Assembly: GCA_013397435.1 (NCBI GenBank)
Contig: VZRG01001686.1
Location: 5,105 to 69,104 of the forward strand
Source of the DNA: Erythrocercus mccallii
Taxonomy: Eukaryota > Chordata > Aves > Passeriformes > Dicruridae
Direction of reading: 5' to 3'
DNA length: 64,000 bases
Shown: positions 24,380 through 34,866 of the stretch, in pieces
Position numbering within the stretch: position 1 is the stretch's first letter
Layout of the letters: every line of letters starts with the position of its first letter
Notes under the pieces: generated by a model
What the model was told of the DNA's origin: nothing
The model's input: only the letters and a program-made list of their open reading frames with translations
Database searches by the model: none
Translations under genes and position numbers: made by a program

Positions 24380-25800
24380 TGCCTGCACTTACACGCGGGG
24401 ACCTCGCTGTGGGGAGATGAAACGCGCTCTCCCTTCCCGACACACCGAGGAGCAGCCGTGCCACCGAGTCACGGCCCTCCCGGCGCCTCTCTCGTGTTTT
24501 AGAGCTCGGATCGCAGCGGGGGGAAGAGCCTGGAGCCTCCGGCGGAGGGGAAAGCGCCGGACCGCCGGTCCCTCACACCCCTCGGGCCTTCTCACCGGTG
24601 CCTGGTATCCCTCACACCGGTGCCCAGTGTCCCTGACACCACCGGTCCCTCACGCCCTGGGGCGGCCGAACCCTCGCGGCCCTCACACCCGTTGCAGCGG
24701 GTAACGGGCTCCTGAGGCGCCGCAGCCCAGGGAAGCCAGNNNNNNNNNNNNNNNNNNNNNNNNNNNNNNNNNNNNNNNNNNNNNNNNNNNNNNNNNNNNN
24801 NNNNNNNNNNNNNNNNNNNNNNNNNNNNNNNNNNNNNNNNNNNNNNNNNNNNNNNNNNNNNNNNNNNNNNNNNNNNNNNNNNNNNNNNNNNNNNNNNNNN
24901 NNNNNNNNNNNNNNNNNNNNNNNNNNNNNNNNNNNNNNNNNNNNNNNNNNNNNNNNNNNNNNNNNNNNNNNNNNNNNNNNNNNNNNNNNNNNNNNNNNNN
25001 NNNNNNNNNNNNNNNNNNNNNNNNNNNNNNNNNNNNNNNNNNNNNNNNNNNNNNNNNNNNNNNNNNNNNNNNNNNNNNNNNNNNNNNNNNNNNNNNNNNN
25101 NNNNNNNNNNNNNNNNNNNNNNNNNNNNNNNNNNNNNNNNNNNNNNNNNNNNNNNNNNNNNNNNNNNNNNNNNNNNNNNNNNNNNNNNNNNNNNNNNNNN
25201 NNNNNNNNNNNNNNNNNNNNNNNNNNNNNNNNNNNNNNNNNNNNNNNNNNNNNNNNNNNNNNNNNNNNNNNNNNNNNNNNNNNNNNNNNNNNNNNNNNNN
25301 NNNNNNNNNNNNNNNNNNNNNNNNNNNNNNNNNNNNNNNNNNNNNNNNNNNNNNNNNNNNNNNNNNNNNNNNNNNNNNNNNNNNNNNNNNNNNNNNNNNN
25401 NNNNNNNNNNNNNNNNNNNNNNNNNNNNNNNNNNNNNNNNNNNNNNNNNNNNNNNNNNNNNNNNNNNNNNNNNNNNNNNNNNNNNNNNNNGACAGCCTTC
25501 CACCGCCGGCAGCACCGCCCGCAGCGCGCCGGCCGCCGCCCTCAGCCCGCCCCGCCGCAGGGAAACTGAGGCAGCAGCCGCGCGTGTGGGGGTCCCCTGC
25601 ACAGGGTGGGGGACACCCGCACGGAGGGACAGGTCCTTGTCGTGTGTCCCCGCCGGTGGTTTGGGAGGTGCCGCTGTGGTAACCCGCACCCACCTCCCCT
25701 CCCCGGGCCCGTGTGCTGCGGGTGTGGGGGGAGCCCGCGTGCGATTCGCCGAAATCTGCAATTGTTCCGTCGTCAGTTTTTGTTGCGGTGATTATTATTA
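24380..25800 (-). promoter_or_regulatory. ZBTB21: CpG-island-like block, presumed ZBTB21 promoter and first noncoding exon (gap inside)
   Basis: The flanks 24380-24739 and 25491-25740 are strongly GC-rich with frequent CG dinucleotides (for example CGGCGGAGGGGAAAGCGCCG and GCCGCCCTCAGCCCGCCCCG), unlike the AT-rich surroundings. ZBTB21 coding begins in an internal exon, so its TSS must lie upstream on the minus strand, and this is the only CpG-rich candidate. Between 24594 and 24646 ACCGGT occurs three times at 22-25 bp spacing within degenerate CCCTCACACCGGTGCC-like units. A candidate minus-strand donor is CACCG|GTGAGAAGG at 24596/24595. In human an antisense noncoding RNA (ZNF295-AS1) neighbours ZBTB21, so divergent transcription is possible but not shown here. 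Frames crossing the N run are meaningless. Confidence 0.6.
24740..25490. other. Assembly gap (751 N)
   Basis: A continuous run of N inside the GC-rich block. Loss of very GC-rich promoter sequence is common in short-read bird assemblies. The ZBTB21 TSS and exon 1 may be within it. The true length may differ from 751. Confidence 0.99.
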
Positions 25801-25956
25801 TTATTTTCATGTTGTGTTTTTTTTTTTTTAAGTGTAGGGGCAAGGCCCAATGTGATCTGTGAAGAAGCACCGTGCCTAGTGCCACCCACTGTGTCCCTCA
25901 CAAGCCAGCCCCCAACCCCTCACATTTCTGTTCCCCTCAAAAGCCACCACTGTCCC

Positions 25957-26290
25957 CGTCGAAAGTCACCGGCTCCCCCAAGCCACCCACTGTCCACCTC
26001 AAAAACCACCCACTGTCCCTCAAAAGTCCCCCATTCCCCTCAAAAACCACCCACTGTCCCTCAAAAGTCCCCCATTCCCNCCTCAAAAACCACCCACTGT
26101 CCCTCAAAAGTCCCCCATTCCCCTCAAAAACCACCCACTGTCCCTCAAAAGTCCCCCATTCCCTTCAAAAATTGCTCACTGTCCCTCAAAAGTCCCCCAT
26201 TCCCCTCAAAAACCACCCGCTGTCCCTCAAATCTTCCATTCCCCTCAAAAACCACCCGCTGTCCCTCAAAAGCCACCACCATCCCCCTCA
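25957..26290. repeat. 41-bp minisatellite, about seven copies, G-run rich on the minus strand
   Basis: Successive units starting CTCAAAAACCACC begin at 25998, 26039, 26082, 26123, 26164, 26205 and 26244, giving periods of 41, 43, 41, 41, 41 and 39. The 43 spans a single N at 26080. Each unit is itself a diverged dimer of about 20-21 bp halves, CTCAAAAACCACCCACTGTC and CTCAAAAGTCCCCCATTCCC. Flanking sequence to about 25920 and 26320 carries looser related motifs (GTCCCCNTCRAAAG). The Pro/Ser/Lys-rich frames over it (for example PSKTTHCPSKVPHS) follow from the repeat and are not a gene. The minus strand has four G-runs per unit, so G-quadruplex formation is possible. Confidence 0.95.
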
Positions 26291-26329
26291 CAAGTCCCCC
26301 AATGTCCCTCCCAAGCCAGCCCACCACCC

Positions 26330-27448
26330 TCCGTTGCCATCAGGGACACACATGCCCAGATTCCGGTGGATTTTAGCTCAGGCCCTTTGTAACTGCTGTA
26401 CTCACTCGTCTCGATGTGATTTGAAAAAATTATAATGGCCATTATCATTGCTCTAGGCTGGCTTCTCAGCATGATTATCCGCTTTGAATTAAATACCTGA
26501 ATAGGGCTGTTATGTGTCAAAATGCAAGTATTAAAATAGAAATTAAGAATTACAAGATTTCTCTTGTTTTTGTCAAAGCTAATCTGCTGTGTTATCTTTT
26601 CATTAAGGACAGCTCTAGAGATTAACATCTAATCCCATACATGTTTCCTGTGTGCTTTTAGATATCCCACCTAAGTCACAAATACTCTGAAGCAGCTGTA
26701 GAATCCCTGGAATGTGAGGGATGAGTTTAAAACTTTTTTTGCCAAGGTTTTGTTTCAAATGGGCTAAAACCCACGTAAGGGAAGGCGATGTACCTTACTG
26801 GGTCTGGCTCCTTTTTTCCCCTCTCCAGATCTTGTTGGGTTTTTTTTTTTCCAGTCATTGCTGGCTCTTTTGGTAGCTTTGGAAACTTGGGAAGCTGCTT
26901 GTGAAAGGAGTGAGGGGTTTTTTTCACTCAGGAACTCGTGCCCTGATGGGAGTGTGGCTTTGTGAGCCAGCACAAACCCCAGCAAGCTCTTTGGTGTTGT
27001 CTGGAAGAGTTCCCTGGTCTGGTTTGCTGTGCGGGTGTGCAGACAACTGCTCTGGCTGTGGTGATGGGAACAAACAACTGGGAAAGCAGTTACATCTGTT
27101 CCCATAAACCAGTTTGTGCACTGATGCTGGCTGTGCTGCCAGGGAAGGGTTTGGGGAGCTAACCTAAGCTTGGAAATCAAGGCCCTGATAACTTTTCTTT
27201 TTTCTTTTTTTTTTTCCCTCATGTGTTCTCAGCCAAGCAGAAACTGGTCTTGCATAATTTCTCATCTGTGCTTCTCCAAAAGGGCCTGTGGCACAGATGA
27301 AGGATCTCTGTCCCAGAATTACCCTGCTGAAAGGTGTTCTTACACGTGTCTTGCTGTGCAGCAATTTATTACCAGTACTTTTAATTTGTCAGGTTCCCTA
27401 GTGAAAGTGCAGCCAGCAGAACAGAGCCCATGCAGTGGCTTGTATAAT
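26330..27448. other. Intergenic, unique sequence
   Basis: No gene, repeat family or RNA was recognised. Short poly-T tracts occur near 26840 and 27200. Open frames up to 152 codons (minus, 26764-27222) are Lys-rich where they cross these tracts and have no domain. Confidence 0.5.
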
Positions 27449-27900
27449 TCTGTTGGAGCGAGTCCAGAAGAGGCCATGAAATTGATAAGAGGACTGGGGC
27501 ACCTCCCCTACAGAGACAGGCTAGGAAAGTTGGGGTGCTCAGCCTGGAGAAGGTTGTGAGAAGACATCAAAATACCGTTCAGGATCTGAAGAGACCTGCA
27601 AGGAAGCGGGAGAGGAGCTCTTCATCAGGAACTGCAGTGACAGGACAAGGGGGAATGGGTACAAACTGGAAAATGGGAAATTTAGGTTAGATATTAGGAA
27701 GAAATTTTGCACCTTGAGGATGGGGAGGCCCTGGCAGAGCATGCCCAGAGAAGCTGTGGCCGCCCCTGGATCCCTGGCAGTGTCCAAGGCCAGGTTGGTC
27801 ACTGGGGCTTGGAGCAACCTGGGACAGTGGAAGGTGTCCCTGCCATGGCAAGGGAGTGGGACGAGGTGATCTTCCAACCCTTAACATTCTATGATTCTAC
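27449..27900 (+). mobile_element. CR1 LINE, 3' fragment
   Basis: The order is GTTGGAGCGAGTCCAGAAGA, GGGGCACCTCCCCTACAGAG, TCAGCCTGGAGAAGG, GACAGGACAAGGGGGAATGG, TTAGGTTAGATATTAGGAAG, GGCTTGGAGCAACCTGGGAC, ending ACATTCTATGATTCTACAG. The last part retains the CR1 terminal ATTCTATGATTCT repeat. It is about 450 bp, sense on plus and relatively well preserved. Confidence 0.95.
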
Positions 27901-30900
27901 AGTTTTGTCATTCTTACAAACAGATGATTTGAGGAGATTTTGAATGCAGTCCTCCAAGATTCTGTGACTCAAAAAGACATAATCTGACTCTATTTCATGA
28001 TTGAGTCTGATTGACATGATATTATTAAAATTTATTAATGCCTTATATCCCTGTAAATCAGATTTTTCTTGATTCTAATGAAATCTAGGGAAGGAATTAA
28101 TTCTGTAGATTTATTGGGGGTTTAAGTTGTCTCTACGTAGGTTAATTTTGTCAAATGTACCTTTCGCAATTATTTGAATGTATTCTGGTTCTTCAAGATT
28201 AGCTTGTTTATGAATGTATTTTCCAACATTTCTAATTTTAGATGCTTTGATGGAGGGCTTAGTTTGATATATTTTTCATCTGTATATGTGGTTGCAGCTG
28301 TTGTTACCAGGTGCATGTTTGTTAAGTATAAGGTTTGTTCTCCATTTGGAGTATCCAATAACTACTCAGATTAACTTTGGATCATACTTGCCAACAAGCT
28401 TCATCACTGGAATTTTGTTAAAAAACTGAGCCTCTGCAAAATGTAGAACGTAAAGAAACTTTAAAGAAAATTAGGGATGATTATACATGGATATTGTGAG
28501 CAAATTAACATGTAAAAGTTAAAACACTTGCATTGGTTGAAAGTATGAGAATTACTGTTTTTTGTAGTGTAAATATTGCACTAAAGGGCAAAGCTGTGTA
28601 CTCTGAATAGTTCACTGTCTTTAACATTTTCAATATAAGAGTAGTTGGAATAAAGTCATATCCTCGAGCTAATCTGTCTTTTTTTTAGATCTGTAGTTTC
28701 AGCTCTTTTACTTGTACAGACATTAAAATTTTCCTTAATGAAGATTTGGACCTTGTGTGATTAATTTAAATCTAATGACATCAGGTTCTTTTCCTGCACA
28801 GAGCCTTAGAAGTAGCTCAGATACCCTGAGGCACTCCTCTATTAGCAGCTGGAAAAGAGTTTTGCAGAAAGGAGTTTGGTTTTGAGGGAGGAGAGAGGAT
28901 AAGGACAGAAGAAGGTGCTTCATTTCAGTGGGGAAACGTTGACTAGATGGAGATGCTAACATTTTTCATCTTGGTAAATTTTCTTTGAGTCTTCTGTCCA
29001 TGTAGAGAGACCTGTTCTATACTTTGGTGGCTTTGGGAGTGTATCCTGCTGGAGCACCTTTTCCCCCTTGGCCGTGGGGCTTTTCCAGCTCCAAGCTTCT
29101 CCTGTAACCGCTGTAAAAGCAGAAATGCAAAACCCCAGGCACAGGATTTTGTCTCTTGTTTCTCACCAAATCCTCTGGAACTGATTATGGCCAAGGACGT
29201 ATTGCAGAGGGAGATAATTAATCTCTGAGAAACTGCCTTCTGTCTCTCTGGCCCTGAAAATCTTATCAGTGGAGCAAATGCTGTGGCTGTTACCCCATTC
29301 CTTCAGATACCAGCTTCTATCCCAGAACTTCTGGGATGTAGAGCACAGTTACTTGGGATCACAGAACACACTTGAATGAACCCATTCCTTTGATATTCCT
29401 GGGAATTCCAGTGGTCTCGCTTTATTGATTCCAAATATTCTGCCAAAACTTAATGACTTGCCAAAATGCAAACACAAGAATTTCCCATCAGTTTCTCTCA
29501 TTGCTGACAGCTGTGCACGGAAAAGGGTGCCTGGATTTTTATCTATTTCTTCTCATGTGTCCAGGTGACACCTCCTATAAAAAATACTAGCAGGTAAGTA
29601 AGGAATCTTACATTTTCTAGTTAAAACCTGTCACTTACCTTGTCCTGAAAGTAAAGGCACTTCCCAGTATTCAGAGGGAAAACCAGACAGTGAGATACAC
29701 AAAGTGAACATTAAAAAAATTACAGTATTTCCATTACTAGTGTGAACAAGGCACACAGACAAGACTTCCTGAAGATGTAAATTTCTTACCAGGAAAATAA
29801 CTTTAATACAGAATAATGTAAAACTGCCTTCATTCCTGGTATTGCTTCTGAGTGCCAAGTCTTGAGCTTTTTTAGCTGTCAGCCTCATTCTTCTGCAAAT
29901 AGCACAATCTAGTTAATATTTTCCACTTGGAGCCCACATGCAACAACTTGGACAGGTTCAGATAAATGGTGCCAGACAGTGACAAGCTGGGTGGCAATAT
30001 TAACCTAGAAAGCTCTTAAATAGCAAGAAATACATTCCTATTTAAAAAACGTGATTGCTCCACAGGTTGGACAATGATTGAGGGACAAATAAGCCACAGG
30101 TATTGGTGCAGGTTTTCTCTAAGCGGGCAGACAGTCATGGGTTACTATGCCTGAAGCATACAAAAATCTTCATTTGCAGCTAGTAAGGGGTTGCAAGTTC
30201 GTGGGTATTTCTAAAAAACATGTTGATGAAAAGCTGCAGGAGCAACTGAAATAGAAGATCTGTCACAGCACAGCAGATACAGTGCAATTTTGTGTTAGCA
30301 GCTCTCCCAACTCTGCATAACTTCAGCTGGAGTTTTGGTGTCTGAGCCTTCTAAAATTAAAATCCTGAGTATTCTGATTGCAGTGGAAGTGTGTAAGAAT
30401 ATTAAAAAGTGGCTTTGGTTTCCTAGTTACAAGTGTGTTCATCCCAGCTCATTGTGGATGTAAAGAAATTCAGGAAAAACCAAATGGAGAGATGGATGAT
30501 GTGGCAAGCATTTTCTGTAATTCTGTCCTGACAATAAGTTCAAGCAAGGAAAAGCAAGAAAAAATAATTTCCTGATGCTTATTATATTAAAAAAAAAAAA
30601 AAATAGGAAAGCTTATGTTTTGGGTCATGTTTAACAAAGCTAATTTCCAGGAAGAACAAACAGAATGATAAAGCAAAATTTTGCTTTAGTACAGTAATTC
30701 TGTTAATGTCCTGCTTTCCTGTAAATGTGGCTTTAGGGATCGAGTTTCTTGGCAGAAAGCAGCGTGGCTGTAGCCTCAGCTCTTGAGAAGGTTCATGTAA
30801 GTGAATCAGAGAGAGCACCTAAGAGCTATTAGGGCTATCGTGCACTGGAAAAGTGAGCTTGATGCTTTCATTCCGCAGCGTCAGTCAGTTTGGCCTCAGA

Positions 30901-33625
30901 TGACAATCTTCTGGGGTTAGAGATTCCACAGAGATGGACAGCAATTTCCAGAATTTCAGCGAGTCCATTTGTGTTTGTGCAGTGCTGAGATGCTGGAAAA
31001 GTGTGGCGTATGTTGAGTAGATTATTTTCCTTTTCAGCAATGGTTTCCAAGTGTTAGAGGTGATTTGGTAAGTCCTTGTCAAGTAAAAAGTGCAAAAGTT
31101 AGGAAGTAAAGGTATTGGCTTGCTGAAAAAAAATGTTTTCATTTCTTTGTTTCATCAGATTATGCTGTTGTGTCACTAATTTAATTCCTGATGTTAACAT
31201 GCTGGTTCTAAGGCGATAAAATGTGTATTTCAAGGAGAATTTGCAATCTATAACAATTTCAGACTTATTCTTGTGCCTTTCTTTGCACTACAAAGACATG
31301 CCCATGGTGTGAGATGAGGGAATAACACTTGCTTTCGGGTCATGAAGAGAAGTTCTGCCCTGTGACAGCTGAGGGTCAGCTCTGCATTTCTATGGCCTGA
31401 GCACTCTGACTGATGTCATCTCCACATGGATTTATTCATTACTGAGGGGAAAGCTCAAGTGGCATAGCAAAAATAGCCGAAATACAGAATTATTGATGTC
31501 TTTATGTTCAGGCTACTGACTGAATTTATTGTCGATTCTGGACTGTTAAATTACATTCTATGCATGATGAATTCAGCCCCCAATACAGAATGGAGATTTA
31601 TTTAGTAAGCGTTGCCTTACAGTTCTGAAGGACAGAACCAGTGCACTGGAAGAGGCCTTTTTGCCTGACCTGCTTTTCTGTCAATGTAACACTCTTTTCC
31701 CCAGTTCCCTGTGGCAGTTCATTACCCAGGAGCCAGTGATCTATGGGGAAGAGAGAAGCTGATTGCCCCTCCAGAACCAGCATCCTGCTGGGGGCCAAAC
31801 TGGCTGTAACTTGTTATATTCCAGGGATTTTGGAGCTACATGTGCTTACACAGCCCTGTGTGTACATATAATTTTGAATGCTGAATGTGAAGAGACAAAA
31901 TTTGTCTGTGCCATTACACGGTTGGCTTCCCCTCTCTCAGTTATACAAATGAGATCTCTCCGATGTTTTTCTCATAGTTCTGTTCACAGAGGTCACAGCT
32001 CTGGGTCACGTGTGACCACTACAACAAGAATATGTCCTGGAGAGCCACAGCACAAGTGTTTCTGTTTGAAAACAACCCTGATGGTAAAATCCCACACATG
32101 AGCTGCAGTGTTTTGTTTGTCAGACCCTTGATGACTTCTTACAGCATCTTGCTGTTGCTATGGACCTTCTTGAGGGGAAAAAACCACAAACTTAAAAAAA
32201 AAATGTTTTAATGGGCAGAACTATCCAGATCTGCCAAGAGCTTTAAGTTTTTTATTTTTGTACTTTGTGACGTTTGTGTGTCTGAAGCATTATTGTCTGT
32301 ACTGCACATTTCACTAGCTGTGAGAGCTGATGACTCAGGAGTAGGAAGAACTTATGTTGACATTGGGCCTTGGGTTGAAATTGCCTTCAGGGTTATGCAG
32401 GTGTATTTTGGTGCTGGGCTAAAAGATTATGGCACTTATCTGGCCAATTAATGCCTAATTAAAGCACAGAAAGTACTGAGAGTCTCAAACTGGCATAGAA
32501 GGGGTCAAGCTGTTGCATTTCGGTGTATGTGGCTGTTCTTTCTGCTCTTGAGGTCTCCTTCTATTTCCAGAATAGCACAAAGTATTAGTGAAGTTGTCTT
32601 TAAATACAAAAGGAGAGTTCCCTGTTGCAGAGGACATGGTGAAAATACAAATTTCCCTTTGCACGTGGACGATGAAGTGGGAAAAGGCAGAGGGTGTCAT
32701 GCTGCAAGGATGGCATAGAGGGGAATTGCAGCTGGAACCTGACACACTCACAGGAGAGATTAGCATTTTCCAGGCTAATCTAGAGTAGCTGAGGCATCTG
32801 AGCTCTGCAGTCTTGTCAATGGCCTCTCCAGTTACTGAGGGGGCATTTTTTTTCCCAGGAATCTGCAGAAATGTGTGATGTACAACAGAAATTTTCTCCT
32901 GTCTCCTCTGACAGGCTGCTCAGCTGCCTGGATATGGGGTTTTCCCCCCTTAAGCAGGAGACTTTTTTACATTTAAATTAGGACTGTGAAAGTTCTGTGA
33001 ATATGTAAAGCCTCTTAATTGTAAACTCTCTCCCTGTTTCTTCCCAGCTGCTGCAGAGAGAGCTGAGAGCCTCTCTGGCCTCATTTTATTTATTAGGACT
33101 ACACTGGAAGAGAGGAAGTGAGAGTGGGACCTGGTAATTCATGGTATATTTGACATCCTATTTTGAACAAGGTGATAAAAGGATTTTTGATTTATTTGGT
33201 ATCTTTAACTGGCAGTGTCACTCTTGGAGGTGGGCTGGCATGTGTGGCACTTTGGGTGTTGCCTGACTTTTGTGTCTGAGACCTGCAGAAGGGCAGACAT
33301 GTCCATGTTAGCTTGTAAGAGAGAAATTCTCCATTGTACCTGCATAGAGCTGCAGTAACCAACACTGTCTTACAGTTTCTGTTGGCCAAATATTTTTGAG
33401 AGATTATGTCTGGAATTATTTTGCTGTAAAAGCTAAAATGACACACTTTGTTCCCTCACATGTTTCATCATTCCCTCTATTTTAGGTCAGATGATTCATC
33501 TCTGCGTTACTGGTTCTGCATTTCCATTGCCTTAATTGGGTCTGTCAGAGTCATTATAGTCTGTATAGAATTGTCAATGCTATTTCTAACAACATACAGA
33601 TTTCTTCCTTCCCTTCATTCCTCCC
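27901..33625. other. Intergenic, no gene supported
   Basis: AT-rich unique sequence between ZBTB21 and UMODL1. A short A-run lies at 30589-30603. No open frame above about 110 codons, no recognisable domain and no RNA gene. Conserved noncoding elements could be present but cannot be judged from one sequence. Confidence 0.5.
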
Positions 33626-33698
33626 TTCCATGGCAGGGGACGTTGGAATCAGATGACCTTTAAGGTCCCTTCTCATCCAAACCATTCTGTGATTATTC
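33626..33698 (+). mobile_element. CR1 LINE, terminal 3' stub
   Basis: Only about 70 bp remain: CCATGGCAGGGGACGTTGGA, GATGACCTTTAAGGTCCCTT, CTCATCCAAACCATTCTGTG, ATTATTC. This is the extreme CR1 3' end in plus orientation. Confidence 0.85.
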
Positions 33699-34699
33699 TC
33701 TTCTCTCTTCTCTGCTTTCCCTGATGCCCCCTCCTCACCTTCCTCAGTCCCAGGTGGTTTCTTTCCTCCTGTCTTTGCTGCAGCCCAGCTCTTCAGGGAG
33801 CGAGCTGGGTTTCACTCACTCTCCTGCTGAAATGTGACTCGTTTTCTTTAGCCACAAATCAACTCTTTATGCAATTTTAAGGCACAGCCAGGTACCTACA
33901 AAAATCCTTGTCAGGAGATGCCCTGGACCAGCAGATTTCCTGATTATTTCAGATACTACATCAGCAGTTATTCTGCATTTTCTGTATTCAGTTATTCTCA
34001 TTTTCAGCAGCAGGTCCCAGCACACAGGGGTGTCGTGGTTGCTTTTCTTCCCACCTTTTCCCACTCAGGTGCCTGCAGACACCAAGAGCAGCTCCCACCC
34101 GAGTGTTTGCCAGCACAGGACAGCATTTGCTCCTGTGTACAGTGATTAAGAGCAGTGATTAACCTAATTGCACCTCCATATGTCAGTAGGGTGCAGCTGC
34201 TGGGTGTGGAGAGACCATGGCAAGTGCTGGAGTTAACCACGGTTTATCAGATTATCACTGGACACCTGAATTGAAAAATCGGGCTGGAAGCATGCTTTTA
34301 GCCAGTGGTGAACAAAATAAAATACTAAGAAGAGCATTTAATATTTAAAAGTGCCATCCATGAGGCCTAATTTATCCTAGATTAGTGTTCAAAGGCTCCG
34401 TGTGCATTCACAGCTGAAAGGATGCATTTGAAAAGGAAGAAATTTGTCATTGCTACTCACAGAGAAACTTTCTGTTTGGGATTTTAAAATCCTGAAGTTA
34501 AAGAGTACAATCATGTAATACACCTCTGCATGTAAATAATCCTCATTAACCCTGCACTAAATTTCTGGCTTCTGGTAGAGCTGTGCCTTTTCTGCTTGCT
34601 TGAAAGACTTGAACCTTTCAAAGTCATCTCTCCAATTAAAACTGACGAAAGAATGAGCATTTGCTCTCAAAATATTTTAAGTAAAAAAAGATAATTAAT

Positions 34700-34866
34700 G
34701 TTAAAGGTTCCAGGACTGGGAGCTATAAACTCAAGAAAGAAGGAAAAGGAGAGTTATTTTAACTGTGAGGATTATTAAGCACTGGAACAATTTGCTGAGG
34801 GATGTGGTGGCTTCCCTGCCACCAAGAATGGGTTCCTGTGGAGGTTGTGCCACGGCTGCTGCATGT
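34700..34866 (+). mobile_element. Possible old CR1-like LINE 3' fragment
   Basis: The stretch TTATTTTAACTGTGAGGATT, ATTAAGCACTGGAACAATTT, GCTGAGGGATGTGGTGGCTT resembles the 'GTGAGGGTGATTAAACACTGGAACAA...GGGATGTGGTGG' part of ancient CR1/L3-type 3' regions in sauropsids. It is heavily diverged and I recognise only this core. Repeat masking would settle it. Confidence 0.5.

Larger units (their letters stand above)
13875..24595 (-). other. ZBTB21: ZBTB21 5' intron
   Basis: This runs from the acceptor just upstream of the coding exon (minus strand ...TTTTTCAG|GGACATC) to the GC-rich promoter block. The right boundary is tentative: one candidate donor is CACCG|GTGAGAAGG, with the exon ending at 24596. 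Extra 5' noncoding exons, known in mammals, could lie within but cannot be recognised by eye. Contents: an (ATGG)n array, an (AT)n array, a degenerate TTCTA-rich stretch and three CR1 fragments. The open frames in it carry no domain and mostly read through repeats. Confidence 0.6.

Noticed and set aside
24592..25885. Two minus-strand open frames of about 390-400 codons
   Set aside because: They consist mainly of unknown residues from the 751-base N run and have no supported content on either side.
25852..26435. Pro/Ser/Lys-rich frames of 174 and 187 codons with internal peptide repeats
   Set aside because: They are translations of the 41-bp minisatellite; two overlapping frames are open at once because the unit lacks stops, not because of coding constraint.
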